A DNA stretch of 64,000 bases from Membranipora membranacea (taxonomy: Eukaryota; Bryozoa; Gymnolaemata; Cheilostomatida; Membraniporidae): positions 12,028,001 through 12,092,000 of the forward strand of contig OU612065.1 in the NCBI GenBank assembly GCA_914767715.1, written 5' to 3'. The position numbers and the translations under genes are program-made. Shown one piece after another: positions 9,713 through 23,274 of this stretch. Under the pieces are notes generated by a model, which saw only the letters and a list, made by a program, of their open reading frames with translations, was not told the DNA's origin and ran no database searches. How positions within the stretch are numbered: the first letter of the stretch is position 1; the number at the start of each line of letters is the position of its first letter.

Positions 9713-12700
9713 ATGATGGACAGTCACAGTGTAAGCTCGTGTCATACCTCCTCGTCCTCCCTCTACTCTGATGTGGACACTCTGCGATCCAAGCTCGATG
9801 AGAAGGACACATTACTACAAACAGCTGCACAATATGGCAAAGACTTACTCGACCACAATAGAGAACTCGCTAATAGTCTGGATGAAACTACAAGGAAATA
9901 TACTCGACAGATTGAAGTGAGTCATAAAACCTCAGAGCCTTTCAGTATATGAACGACTTTAAGCCTACCTACTGCAGTTTGGTCGTTTAGAGAACTGATA
10001 AAAAATGATGTTTAAATACAGCAATCCTTTGTTCAATGAAAACAAGATCTCATTGTAAAAATAGCAAAGTAAAAATATTAACTGACATCACTGATCAAAA
10101 TCAAGAGAATATGAACGACACCCTACAGGTCCGTCTTCTGTTTGCTGCACTCGTCACTCAGTAACCTATTATACTTCTGCAGTCCTTCTCTCTGCTCAGC
10201 CACCATTATTGCAGCTCTCCAAAGTATTTTGCTGGTAAACTGGTTTATCTATAAGACCACCTACTATCTCAAATTTTCTAGTCGCAGCTGTGCTAAAATC
10301 ACATTAACCACAAATTTGAGACATATGTCCTAAGGATGTGATTTTTTGCAGGTATTAAAAGAGAGTAATTACTCATTGACACAGCGACTTGAACAGAAAT
10401 CAAGAATGGAAGAAGAATATCAAGAAGAGATCGAATCATTAAAAAAACACCTCAACAGTCAACGAGAGGAGCTTAAAGTACTTCAAGAGCTAACAGATCA
10501 ATCATCACTCATTTCTGATCTTAGACAAAGAGTGAGTGTGTCTGTAATAGTACTCCAGGTTGTCATTCACATCATAGTGTGTGGCCACACATGATCTGCT
10601 CTGTGGTTTTGCTACTGCTAATTAAATGTGAATGGCAGGAAACATAGGAGAGCTACTCGATCATCAGGTTAAAGATGGAGTGTAATTCAGATCCAGCATT
10701 AATTGTAGACACTTGGTAGTCTATCTACAGGGATTTACTTGTGCGGGGAGTAATAATATGGACCAAAATTTTTTTTATGAGACTTACTTTTACCAATTTG
10801 CTATGCTCAAAATTAAATCCTAAAAACTTATGAGATCACGGTAATTACACGGAGCATAGCATGTCTTGTCAGGCTACATTGAGCCATATTTAATAGCGTA
10901 AAGCATGATGATTAATTATATATTGATTTATAATTCATTAGAAAATCAATATCATGCTGTGCACCTGCTTTGACACACATTGTGACACTGTAATTTAACT
11001 ATAAACTGAACTGAAAATTATTGTATCCCTACACTTTTCTACATCTAATTTTCTTCTAAAAAAAGAAAATCAGGTTTTAAATCTACATCAGCAGAGTCAA
11101 ATATAGTTGAGGAATGTGTAGCTATAATGATTTTCAAAAATAATACTAAACATTTACTGAGAAAAATCGCTAAATGTAAATCAGTCATTATTGATTGATA
11201 GGGCATTGTTTATGAGAGTCCTACATATGACATCATATTCTTGCTTATAAATGTAAACAAATTGTTATGATGTATTTGGCGCCAAATCGGAGCACATGTA
11301 CACAATCGGAATTGGGTGATCTATCAACCTGGATAGGGAAGGGAGAAAGTGAATCTGACCCGTACCCGCTCTTTAACTGTAGAATACAAAAAAATGGCTC
11401 ATGTCTTGTGCGTTAGAGATGAAGCCAATGTAATGTGCTTCATTCAACAACAACTAATCTCTCAGTGTGGAAATATCCATTATTTCCCATTGTTTCGATT
11501 AATAACGGATTTAGATCAGTATTTGATACTATAAACGGTGTCATTGGTTATGAAGTTATTGGCTTGTGATGGGTAGTCGAGATATTGAGATAATGGTCAT
11601 TAATTGAAGTGTGCGTTATCAGTCTCTCTCTGTTTACTCTTTGCTCACTATACCCCTATCCAAGCGTTGATAACAAGTTTTTATCATGATTATTTTGGGG
11701 AGCTGGAGTTTGGCTTGAGTATTTTGGCTTTTTGTTGTAGTTACAATGTGAAGGTGTTCTACTACACCTGCAACCTGTTTTGCTGTGGACATATTTTTGT
11801 CTTTGTGAACTTTCAGCTGGGTGATTCATTGATACGCTAAACAGAAAGGCGATAAATCATGTGGACAATATATCAATTATGTTTCATAAGAGTTGCAGTA
11901 TGGCTGGCCAGAAATGCTAGGTTTTAAAATCAAACTCTGCCTGCCCTAATCAATTATTTGCCACTCCAGCTTCACTTCCAACCAATGGTGGTATTCAACC
12001 GAATCCAGGAATTCTATTATTTGGAGGCCATATGTCACCTTTTGTGATTTATGAGTATAATTTAAACCAGTTATCAAGTCCTTTTTTGATATCTTTATTA
12101 CCGAATGCACTCATCATTATCATCAGTCTATGGACATCGTGGTAACGACAGTTGTTATACTTTTTCTAATTGCTTACATCCAAGTTCTCACTGGTTTCCG
12201 AGAGTTGTATATACTATTTCAACCTTCCAGTAAAAAATGCATTTGCAAACTTGACCTGTTCTGTGTCTCATTAGAGATCTTGTTTCAATCGTTTTAGTTG
12301 CGAGATGTTGAAGCCTCAGTGGATAAACTGGAGTTGGAAAATCGACAGTTGAAGACGCACACAATGTCCTATAAAGACCAGGTTGAGGAGGCTAATATCA
12401 AAATCAAACAGCTTCAGGATAGCTTCCAGGATACAGCGTCCGACGAAATGTCTGCTTTACTTCGAGAGCTAAACGAGGCTACTTCACTTCGAGTGAGTAA
12501 CAAAATTGGAGGATTATTATGTATGAAGAATCTCAGAACATTGGAGAAATAATCACAGTCTTTTACCCCACAAAAGATACTGGTGCTACCAATTACATAG
12601 CATTACAATCAATGGAAATGTTATGACCAAATTCGATTTATCTTTTTGATCACAAATCTGGTATTGTCAGTTTAGTGAATTACTTACATGAAAGATCTGA

Positions 12701-15700
12701 TAAAACATGAGTACTTGGATAGTTAAATAATCTAGAATAACAGGCCGTGGTAATGGCTGTTGTTTTCATACCACAAAATGTAATAACATCAGTGTGGTGA
12801 GGTTGATATACTGCAACAAGTTGTTGACATTGAAACATGAATTATGTCATATGCGTGTCAAAATGTCGTCATTCCCATCGATCCCTGTCTAGGCCTATGT
12901 TTTTGCCTTCCAGTTTAATCAGAATTTGCATGAAAAACATCTCAACTTGCCTGTAATATTTGATTGTATAAATTGTGAAACATGAAATGGTCATGCAATT
13001 CAGGGATTGTGGTTTAAAATAGTAGTGGGAACAGATTTATCCTCTTAGTGGTAATTATTTACTATAAATCAGGCATTCTGAATTGTAAATCCTTAAACCC
13101 TACTCACTTTACTCATAATAAAAACACCTATATCCTGATTGCTTTCCAAACATACTACTCGGGTTTAACCGAGGTCATGTGTGGCGTAAGTCTTAAGTCT
13201 CCACAGTGCGGCGCCCACTAAAACTGAGATGACAGCTGATATTCGTGATTAAGCTAATATCAGGCTTTGAAGATTTTATTGGTATGACTTTTGATGTTTT
13301 GTTTCCGTTTCTCAGAATGAGTTGAGCAGAGATTGCTCAATGAAGGATCAGGAGCTACTTAGTCTCACTCAGCAGGTTGAATCTCACACCCAGAGGATAG
13401 ACAGTCTGCATGAAGAGCTCAACGAGGCAAACTCTCAACTGTCCGGCCTATCTAACTCGTTTATGGTAAGAAAGAAAATAAATGATTGATATCTTCACTG
13501 TCTTGTTAATATGATATGACAGTGTAATCCAATTTACCTTCACCACAATATGTCCATAGTCCATAATAAAGTTTAACGCCACTGGTCAGTCACCACACAT
13601 TATGTTTATTTGAGTAATTGAAGGGTAGGAGATAAATATGAACTGTTTGTAGCATGTAGTACACATGGACATTAAGTTACAGACCTGGAACCAAAAAAAA
13701 ACCAACAAATAGCAAACATTAAGCCAGTGTCTGAATTCCAGATGGATTACACCATAGACAAAACACACAACATGTTGTGTGTTTTGTCTATGGATTACAC
13801 ACTCTCTTTTTGCAACATTGAAGACATGAGCTGAGCAAATGTAACAGACTGTCTCTGTTTGAATGATACTGCATTGCATAAAATCACCATTTTATTAAGA
13901 CCGATGCTACGCATATTCTAAGATGCAACTGATAAAAATGAACCTAGTTGACAACAGTGTCTGTGGGTTAATAGAAATACTTTACAAAAGTTCAAAGTTT
14001 AAAATTGGTATGCAGTGTGAGCATAAATTAAGAATCACAAAGCCCACAAAAAATCTGTTTTCTTGATGTAAAGCCAAGCCCAAAGGTCGTTTTTGTGCAA
14101 TTCAATGCTCTGACCCAAATACCCTCTGTGTGAATTATTATTTTAACTAGCTGCAGCCCATCATATGTAGATAAATTTTATTTTGACAACAGCTTCACTG
14201 AAACTTTACCTTTCAATATCAATAACTCTATGACAAGTTAAGGGCTTCCTGTGGTAATTTAATGAACCCTTGATGAGGTCGGATCAACCATAAGTATATT
14301 CCCTTTTCTTTTAATGTACGCAGGCAGCCACACAAGAGAACCAGGAGTTAAGGTGTGAGATAGACATGCTTAGAATGAGTGATAGAGATCATAAAAAGAA
14401 AGGAAATTCTATGTTCTCTGAGGTAAAGTTCTCCTTGTTAGCTGAGCTCAACTTTCCTCTATTTACCTGTGCACACTCTGAGATTGTCAGCTCTGAGCTC
14501 ATAGGATATGCCTCACTGCTAATTGTGAACAACTGGCGCAGTCTCTCTGAATACGATAACGGTGCTCATAATTCTGTATTTAATTCGACCTCAATTGATT
14601 TTGGCTCCGTTAGCCCCAACCTCCCTGAGTTGATGTCTTGTGATGAATTATGTAAATTTATACTTTCAGCTTGATGATAAACGACAGGAGGCGGAAAAGA
14701 AACTACTTTTACTGAATGTGCAGCATGAAGGTTTAGTCAATCAATACGACCTCAGCAAGAAACAAATGACAAAACTCAAGGTAACTGATTGTAATCTCTA
14801 CATAGCAATCGATATCCATGGACATTTTTTGGTGTGTAACGTCTTGGACACCTGCTATAAAAACAGTCACTGCCTTGTAAATATAAATATGATAATAGCA
14901 CTGATAGTTGAATGGTCAGATCAAAATATGTGTTGTTACTATTATCAATGACTAGGTAGTATTTATAATCTTTGCTATTATTCTCCACTGTATTGAGCTC
15001 ATGTTTTGTTGTTGTGGTTTGTAGCTTCAGATGTCTAATATACTACGATTAGTCAGCGGACAGGTAGACAATAACCATGTAGATGAATTAGAAAGTCAGC
15101 TCAATGAAGCCCGAAATGAAATACAATCTCTGTCAACTAAAGTAGCCAAACTGACGGCTGATGGGGTAAATATTTTGGTTATAATATTTACAAAGTTGTG
15201 TCATAAACGCATGTGTGTCAACATTGTTGGCCCTGAAACGCTATCAATGAAATAGTGTGTACAATTACTTCGATCCATCAAGATGGCCCGAAAAAGTGTG
15301 CACTAATTATGTAAATGAACCATAGTAGCCTTGTCACAAGCTACTTTTAATGTTTAGTAGCTGTGTGACAAGGCTAGGACCATAGATCATATCACCTTGC
15401 CAGTCATTGTCTTTACTTTTTAATGTTTTAGGGTCCATGTGTGCAGCAGGCAATCAGAGACACAACAGGATGCGGAGATCACAAGACAGTTCAGTTCGTT
15501 GAAAATCTTCTCAAAACCAAAGAGTATGTAATGTGTCTTTATGTTGCGGAATAGATAGTCCAAGAGGTTTAGACCACCAATATATTACATAAGCTGTTGA
15601 TATAAATTCATGAATGCTAATTTTTCAAAACAAGCTTAGGCTCATAACACATTTGTGATAGGCGTGGGTGGTTTATATTATGTAGATGCAGACCCCCTGG

Positions 15701-18700
15701 CTTTACTTGTGTAGAGCTTTTTATGCGATTTGGACTTAGTTCTTTGGTTTCTTAAGGGAACAAGAAACAAAATCTAAGATTTTATCCTCCTACAAATTGT
15801 CCCTCATGATTTAATTAATTTGAGAAAGTTCCCCTCTTTCAGAGAGTACTCATACACCAAGCAGAAGTTATTGCACCCTACAATATATACAATTTGTGGT
15901 GACAACTCCAAGTTGAATTGAATACCATATTTCAGGCAGGGAGTGTGGGGCATATCCATATCAAGCCATGAAATTTCATTATGTACTTATAGCTCTACTT
16001 CTAGCGTAACAATTTTGCAACATATATATGGTTGAGAGTTTGAGTGATGTTTACCACACCTTAGATTCCCAACATCATGAGTATCGTGTTCACTCTTTTA
16101 AGCTTATCATTGCTGTGTTATAGTGAGGAGCTGAGGCGAGTGCAGAAGGAGCTGGAAGAGAAGAGATTAGCTGTTACATACGGAGGTCAGCAGCTTAATG
16201 AGACACAGCACAAGCTTAGAACAATGGAGGGAAAGGCCAACCAGCTTCACGCTCATAATATTCAGTTATCAGTCAAACTGGAAGAACTCAAAACTAAATA
16301 TGAAGGTAAGTTGGTTAGTTGGCATATTGATCCTTTCGTGTCATGTCTCAATATTCAGACATGAGCTTCACGTATTATTCCATGGTCTTGAGTATCTGTC
16401 TTGCGAAACTAATTGCTGTTACAAATGATCAGTTGCTACCCTGCCTTGTTATTAGATCAAATTTGTGAGATCATATTGACATCATCATTGCATTTTTGGT
16501 GTTTTAAGATTATTTTTGAGATGCGGTTCTTCAAACTTGGCTCATTAAGAAGACATGATGAGCATAAGTTAAGACTATAAGTGCCTGGTGACTTTTGGAT
16601 TTATCCGATATTGTATGCGTGATAACACAACTCCTCCTGATTATACTTGTAGAATCACCAAACCCTGAAACACACTTAGAGCGGGGAAGGGTCGAGGACA
16701 TCCCTGATTATAATCCTGAAATAGCACAAGCTTTGCTAGGAAGCGAGGCTAAGTCTACAGATTCTGTTAGATCTGATAACGCTGCCGCGGTGGAGGATAG
16801 ACTCAGCATACACGAGGTACACCATGTCTCTATTACTTTACCTACCTACACCACCTGTGTCTGACACTCAAACAAATTACTGGGTGGTCCTATGGCGGAA
16901 TGTCGTCAAGTGCACCAATGTTTGATTATTGAGTTGCTAAGTGAAAGGTTTCAAGTACTTCAACAGTTTGACTTATCAGCAGCAAATCTCTCACGCACTC
17001 GAGTGTTTAGGATTTATTGAGGAAAACCATAGGTCTGTTCCACTGTGCTGGTAGAATTCCAGTCAGATTCTTGGCAGAGCATCAAATTTCAATCTAGATA
17101 TCACCCTGCGTTAAGCTTTAGGTTTGGTCAAACTTTTGATATCATGTTATCTATTCTGGTTATGACTGATCGATATTATCGTGGTTGGCAACACCAAAGG
17201 AATTTTATCAATATTTACTGTAAAAATCAGCCGAAAAATCTCAGCTTTTCAGCCTGTTTTGATTTATGGCCATGTCTGGATTGTGATAAGAGTGTGGAGG
17301 TCATTACTAGTTCAGAGTTAACCAATGATCACAAATGTGATGAATCAGTCAAACCAATCTAACCATAATTTACATACATCATGTTATCAACATACAACAG
17401 ATTCATTCAATTAAGAAATTTTAATGGAGACTTTTGATATGACCGAGCAAGCCCAGGTGGAATAGCAGACTCAGTACACCGCAAACATCAGTCATTGATT
17501 GAGCAAGAAATTAGGCATCAAACAGTCTGTGTCAGCTGATCATTGTAAAGTAATAAAATTTGAGGCAGCTGTGTCAAACAGGAAAAAATGCCACAATTTT
17601 TTTGTACTTGCTAATGCAAACTTTCATCAATTAAGGAATTTGTACAAGTCTTGTGCCTTTGTAAATACCAAACTAATACAGCTCCTCTAGTATTACATCA
17701 ACATAACTCTCATTACAGTAAAAACACAAAACCAACTTTCAAGTGAGGTTAAAGAAAACACTGATATCTTTGTTATACATACTTTGACAGCACTATTTCA
17801 TCTATGATCATCTATATGTTTGAATCCACAACAATTGATCCCAAATAGCCTAGTCTTATTTGATTTCAGGAAACACTTGCTGACAACCAATCACTATCAG
17901 AAATCCAGAACCATGAAATGCAGCCAATGTTGCGGCAGCGCAACTCAACCTCTGCAAGACCCACTACACCCACAACACCTACTACCAAATATGCCTCGTC
18001 ACCCAGTAAGAGATCAACACCTGGCCGGTACTTCAGTGAGAACCGCTCACCTCTGTCTAGCACTGATAGTTTGTGGGACGGAGGACAGGTATGCTACTGT
18101 ACAGGTGACTGTCAAAATTCACTAATTTCTTCTCCCCTTTCCATAATACCTGACTGTCCTCTATCGCGTCAAAGAGCTGAAATTCAAGACTCTGTCCTTC
18201 TCAAATTCCTCTGTGGATTCCCGCTGATGTTGTCGTTTGGATTTTTTAAATTTGTTGCAGTTACTGTGCTTGCAGTGGTTTTGGTTTTGCTATCCATATT
18301 GGTACCCAGTAAAAGAAAAAAAACACATAGTAGATGATTATTGCAACAAGCATGAAAATGAATGATGTATTTCATATTGATGTAAAGGGGGGGGGATACA
18401 AAATTGAGGAGACAACTCTCAATAAAATTGGATTAGAAAGACAACAAAACAAGTTCATTAGTCACTGATTTCAATTTAATATGGCTAGAATAGCTTATGG
18501 AAAATTATGGCCCATATTTTGTTAGTATATGATCACAGAGTAAGGATATATCCTTACTCTGTGATATGATACCAGAGACTATATCTATAGTCTCTGATGA
18601 TACTGCGTGATCACTAATTATATAGTATAGAGCTTGAGATTTGGACCCATGGCTCATACAGTTGTCTCATCGGTCAGGGCTAATTGCAGTCATTGTTTGA

Positions 18701-20587
18701 CTCAACCATGTGCCTAATAGTCATTTTCTGATGTATAATTTCCATGATTATTCTGTGATTACTGGTGTGGTATTGACTTGGTAATGCTGACATGATGTGA
18801 CGCAGGTCTCTTGCCTGTTACGTGTGTAATTTGTAATTTTGTGAAGTTGTTAGATCATCTCCGAAGGACGATATCTGCATGATAATTATTTTTGCCTTAT
18901 TACCATTACCACCCTCAGCACATGCCTCTAAGATTAAATGCGATGCAAAAATCAAAATAAAACTGATGCCAGCTCAGCCTTTCCTCTAAATATAGAAAGT
19001 GGATATAAGTCAGTACTCAAGTGGGTTTCAAATTCCTTACAAATTAGCTTAGCACTATTATGAAATAAAACAAAACTACTTTGAAATCCAACTATGTATG
19101 TCAAAATCACACTGCAGCCGAGACGCAGTATAAAGTACAGTAAGTCCTGCGGAAACGATTTTGTAAGGTATGCAGCGATGAACATGGAATTTGAAGTGCC
19201 TCTCACTAATTGCAGCAAAATACAGATGCTATGCAATCAAAATAGGTATTTAATTTCAGCCTTGGTTTAAGAATCCTGGCCTTTCTTGCCTCTTTCAGGT
19301 GAATGCCAAATCTTATGACAATTCATGCCAACAAGTGAGTATATCGCTTAAATTGGTGGAATGAAACCGCTGTTTGGTTATAACGCTAAAAGTCCAACAT
19401 TTAAATTCTGACACTATTGCTTCGTTTCCGCTTTTATGTCAAAAATTAATTTTTTAGGCAAGCTAAGCTGTCTTCTGCTTCTCTAGCAAATCTGTTCAAC
19501 TTGCACCATCGCTTCCACCATGTTATTAATTTGACAAGTCTTTGTTCTCTCTCTGTTATTAACTTCACCGCTGCTCACTGGATAAACTTTGCCCGGGGTC
19601 ACTGCTTCATCTGCTATGCTTTCCATTCTTCTAAAATGTCCTTCGTGAATGCCGCACATGCTCTATCTTCAAGTATTGTGAAACAAAAGAAACATGAAAA
19701 AATTGAAATTCTGGAAGATGTCTCAACATTAACAATGATATTTTCTTTTCATTTGTGCTAACCATAAACATATTTTTATGTCTATGGTGCTAACTGTAGC
19801 GGCCTGAACTAGTTGTAATTTTCCGTTGCTGCCGGTATCACTTAATACCCAAGATTTGGTCAGCAGTTGATGACCAACAGATGAATGTGATTTCAAACAA
19901 CTTTCTTTACTGTCTGATTGTCTAATCGGAAACTTTAATTTTTAGCTCACTTGATCACTTCCTCTTTCAATTCCCTCTGTATTTAGTGTCAGTTATAATT
20001 ATTTATTGTAATCAAATAATGAATTATTAATTGCAGATCTAATTTTGAAAAGGTTATGAGCTGAAGATTAAACATTCTCACCGTGATAGGAGTATAAGGG
20101 AGTGATTGGAATTTTTATTACCCTTGGCTTGCATGCTCCCTACCACCCTAACAAAATATAGTTCAATGAATTTTAATATCCTCTCGATTATTACTCTATC
20201 TAGACTTGTTCCGCTAGCCCAACACATTTTTTACTCTCTGGCTTGTATCCATGCCCTTGACCAGAAGAAGTTTATTTATATATATTTGCGTATCTGACAC
20301 CAAATCTATTTGTGAATATGAGTAATTGAATAATTATTACATTGGCTTTGATCTGGAGGTCCCCATCTACTGTTAAGCTTAGTACAGGAACGTGATCGTC
20401 TCAGAACGCAGGCAACGTAACATGAGCAAAGTATTTACGTAGATATCATTTTACTCTTTAGGAGTTGCTTTACCATGGACTAGCGCATTCTTATGAATTG
20501 TTTGACATTCTCTTATTGCAGGCCGAGAAAAAGGTGATCAATGTTTCTTCCAAAGATCAAGATCCTAACAACTGTGCTACACAGTGA
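9713..20587 (+). CDS. SPDL1: Spindly, dynein adaptor at kinetochores
   Basis: Thirteen exons join with every phase matching: 9713-9916, 10352-10531, 12298-12492, 13316-13465, 14324-14422, 14670-14780, 15025-15165, 15432-15523, 16124-16305, 16653-16816, 17870-18088, 19299-19334, 20522-20587. They encode 612 residues (human Spindly is 605). Spindly recruits dynein-dynactin to kinetochores through the RZZ complex. Seen here: the CC1 box AAQYG at residues 38-42, which binds dynein light intermediate chain; long coiled coil to about residue 430; the Spindly motif KGNSMFSE near 269-276 with its key Phe 274, followed by DDKRQEAEKK; then a Ser/Pro/Thr-rich low-complexity tail. The last four residues are CATQ, a CAAX box of the farnesyl type, matching the farnesylated CPQQ end of the human protein. 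Exon 12 is only 36 nt. The alternative start is the second ATG at 9716. Confidence 0.93.
13753..13792. repeat. Perfect long palindrome with flanking direct repeats
   Basis: CATAGACAAAACACACAACA followed directly by its exact complement gives a 40-bp palindrome (42 bp counting one more pair). GATTACAC flanks it on both sides; the direct repeat extends to 11 bp (ATGGATTACAC) because the palindrome runs into it. It lies in an SPDL1 intron. Confidence 0.8.
15326..15378. repeat. Foldback, TAGCCTTGTCAC family, 7-bp TSD
   Basis: A 53-bp foldback starts TAGCCTTGTCACAAGCTACT and ends AGTAGCTGTGTGACAAGGCT plus AGG. ACCATAG flanks it exactly (15319-15325 and 15379-15385). A relative with the same first 12 bases lies at 38609. 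Intron of SPDL1. Confidence 0.7.
18534..18563. repeat. Mini-palindrome, CACAGAGTAAGG family, 7-bp TSD
   Basis: A perfect 30-bp palindrome (arm CACAGAGTAAGGATA) is flanked by exact ATATGAT (18527-18533 and 18564-18570). A relative is at 38541-38572. Intron of SPDL1. Confidence 0.75.
18573..18596. repeat. Mini-palindrome, CAGAGACTATA family, 7-bp TSD
   Basis: A 24-bp palindrome (arm CAGAGACTATAT, one central mismatch) is flanked by exact ATGATAC (18566-18572 and 18597-18603). Its left repeat overlaps the right repeat of the neighbouring palindrome at 18534-18563, so the two inserted at almost the same point. Confidence 0.75.
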
Positions 20588-22860
20588 ATGCAACCTGATG
20601 CCGTCCTATCAAGAATAATTCCCTTATGTGGCCTAGTAAGTCTCAATCTGCTACATTGTTAGCGCATTGTGTATATTTTCAAATGTATATTTGAACTGTA
20701 AAATATTATGTTTTAATAGAAGCGAGACAGTTTATCAATTATTCAGTATATAGCCCTAGTTTACAAGTAGATATCATGTATAAATTCTGTATTCTATGCT
20801 TTTACTTCTGTTTGCTTCCATTATTCCTAGACATTGACTGTAAGTCTATTTTTGCTTCGAAGGTGCATATTATCCCAGACGCCACTTTAAACGAAAGTGT
20901 TATCTTAGGTACCAGGTATTTAAGTATGAAGTGATATAATGCAATTGTGAATTATTGGAACGTTATTGAGATAGAGTTCATGCTTTCTGTTAATAGCTGT
21001 CTTTTTTAGTGCATGTTTTGCACCCAAACATTTCATGTGTTTGTTTAAGTTGAAGAAATCCCTTTCTATACAATCCCCTGGACACTTTTTGTAGTTTACC
21101 TCATAGTGAGACATTCATGAAGCCAAGGAATCCCTGTTACACCTTGATTTTACAATAAATATATTTATTACCTCTAATGTGTCAAAATGATGAAAATTGA
21201 GAGAGGACTGATGCCTATACTGGGCTCACATCCAATATCAGCAGAACTCACTCTGTGGAATTCAGCTACTGTTTGTTTAGATGACATCCTATATGTCTAT
21301 AAACGGCTAAGATATGTTTTAACAAGGTGTAAACCTGATTGTGATAGGCACCAAGTACAGGTTTAGCCAAGATTGAAACCTGAATCATTGAATCAATTTG
21401 TCTCAGCCCCTTAAGTCTACCATGTCATTAGTATTGTAGGTTTTCCATTTGCTGACGCTAACGTCTGAGACCTGTTGTGTGGTATTGGCAATTTGGAAAG
21501 GCGTCGCTCAAATATCAGTCGAACATGTCAGACTAATGCACTCCTGCTCAAGTGTTCAATCACATTCCTCATCAGTGAGACATAATAGATCAATTTTCTT
21601 TTATCTGATAGGGAGACAGCAATGTGTGATACCGCCTCTATCAGATATTGAGTGTTGTATTTGCTTGTTTGGGTGTGCAAACTGATCAAGAGGAATGTAA
21701 GAGTATGCTTGTTATCTGTAGAATTCACATCTATGTACTCAACCAGGAAACCCTTAACCCATATTATCCGATTTATAAAAAATACTGCTCATCAGGTGGT
21801 AGATGTTTTGTGTCTACCTTGCTTATTAGTCACAACTCATTCACAGCTGATTTCAGGGATGGCTGGTTATTTTTTAAATTGTTTCAAGATGATTGCTCAG
21901 TGTGTCAAGAGCATGCCAGGTCTGGTTCCTGAAGTTTTTTTACAGACTGTTGTGTAATCAATTTGCTGAGTGTTTATGAGGTTATCGATTTTTATTGACT
22001 TAATGTTGTTTTCTATAGCTTCCTATCCAACTGACCGTAAAAGGCATGTTGTGTATTGTGCTATCATTCATCTGGGAGCTGTTAAAACTGAATTGACTCC
22101 AGCGAGTACAAAATAACGTGCTCTCTCAAGCCTAAAACCTTTATCACAGGGGATAAAAGTGACATTCAAATTTCATCTCGTTCACAAACCAGGGCCATAG
22201 AGATGGTTTCATATTACAATAGATGATATTGATCAAAAAATACTTTGAATGTGTCCAGGGAAAAATGGAATTTAATGATTGAATGCTGTTGGCGCTATTC
22301 CAGCAATAAGCATTTTTGCCAGCAAGCTAACATGTCATACCATAACAATCTCTGGTCAACGTTGGGCAAAACTTCCCAAGGCCATCTCAAATGGTACAAT
22401 TCCGGGAGCAAGGAATTTCATCGGTTTGCTTAATGTATTCATTATTCCCAAACAAAGGCCAAATCATGGATTTCACATTTTCAGTGAGGGCCAGTTATGC
22501 AATGTTCACAGCTGGATATTTCCAGTACAGGTACATTTTGTTGGTACTGACAATCATTAATTGTGGGTTTGGGATATCCACAGGCTTTGACAGGTAGTTC
22601 TCATCTTCGCCTCAACATTATGCATGCATTGATAATTTTGAGCACATGCAGCTGGCTTCAAATTTGACTTTGATATAAAAGGTTCTGCTAACTCTGGACC
22701 AAGTGGTTCCCTAAGAAATTTTACGTTATTTTTGTATTTGTGGGAAATTATATACCAGTTTTCAATAGCGATTCGCCAGTCATAGTGGTCACATCCTACA
22801 ACTTAGCCTGTCTGTAACTTGCTATTCATCATATTCATATCACACTGATTTCGAGATTAC
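20588..22860. other. Intergenic after SPDL1
   Basis: Between the convergent SPDL1 and FAM167-like genes. An AATAAA at 21154-21159 could end SPDL1. Several open frames around 21449-21957 and 22245-22597 overlap one another, have no splice context and no domain signal, so I do not call genes. Confidence 0.5.
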
Positions 22861-23274
22861 ACTATTAGTATGTGTATCTCTGATCGATAGAGCTTCTGTC
22901 GCAAATATTGAGCACCTACATTTGGCTGAAAGAGAGGACAACTTTAATTTTTATCAAACAGACATGATCGAAACAGAATTACCTAGCTCTGCATTGTTAG
23001 TTCTCTCTTCTGAGCTTAGGCTAGCAATACACAGTTTCGATGTCACTTTTCTTGTCAAAAACATGTGCTAAATGCTCTTCTAAAACTGTTAAAAGGTGAT
23101 ATCAGATTTTCTAAATATAAATTAGAATATTTTAACAAAGAATGAGAAAATGATAAGTGTATATCCAAAAGTTTGGGTAATCATCCACACGTCTCCTAAA
23201 TACTGAAATTCAGCTGCACTCAAGCTAAGTGAATTAATTCACTCTCTATCGATCAGAGATATACATGCAATAGT
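22861..23274. mobile_element. MITE-like inverted-repeat element, about 410 bp
   Basis: The left end runs ACTATT...ATCTCTGATCGATAGAG and the right end is its near-exact complement (CTCTATCGATCAGAGAT...AATAGT), giving arms of about 30 bp around a roughly 350-bp non-coding centre. No target duplication could be fixed, so the exact ends are tentative. Confidence 0.55.

Noticed and set aside
21449-21957. Overlapping open frames of 78-101 codons
   Set aside because: Three frames overlap on both strands with no splice context or motif; typical random open frames.
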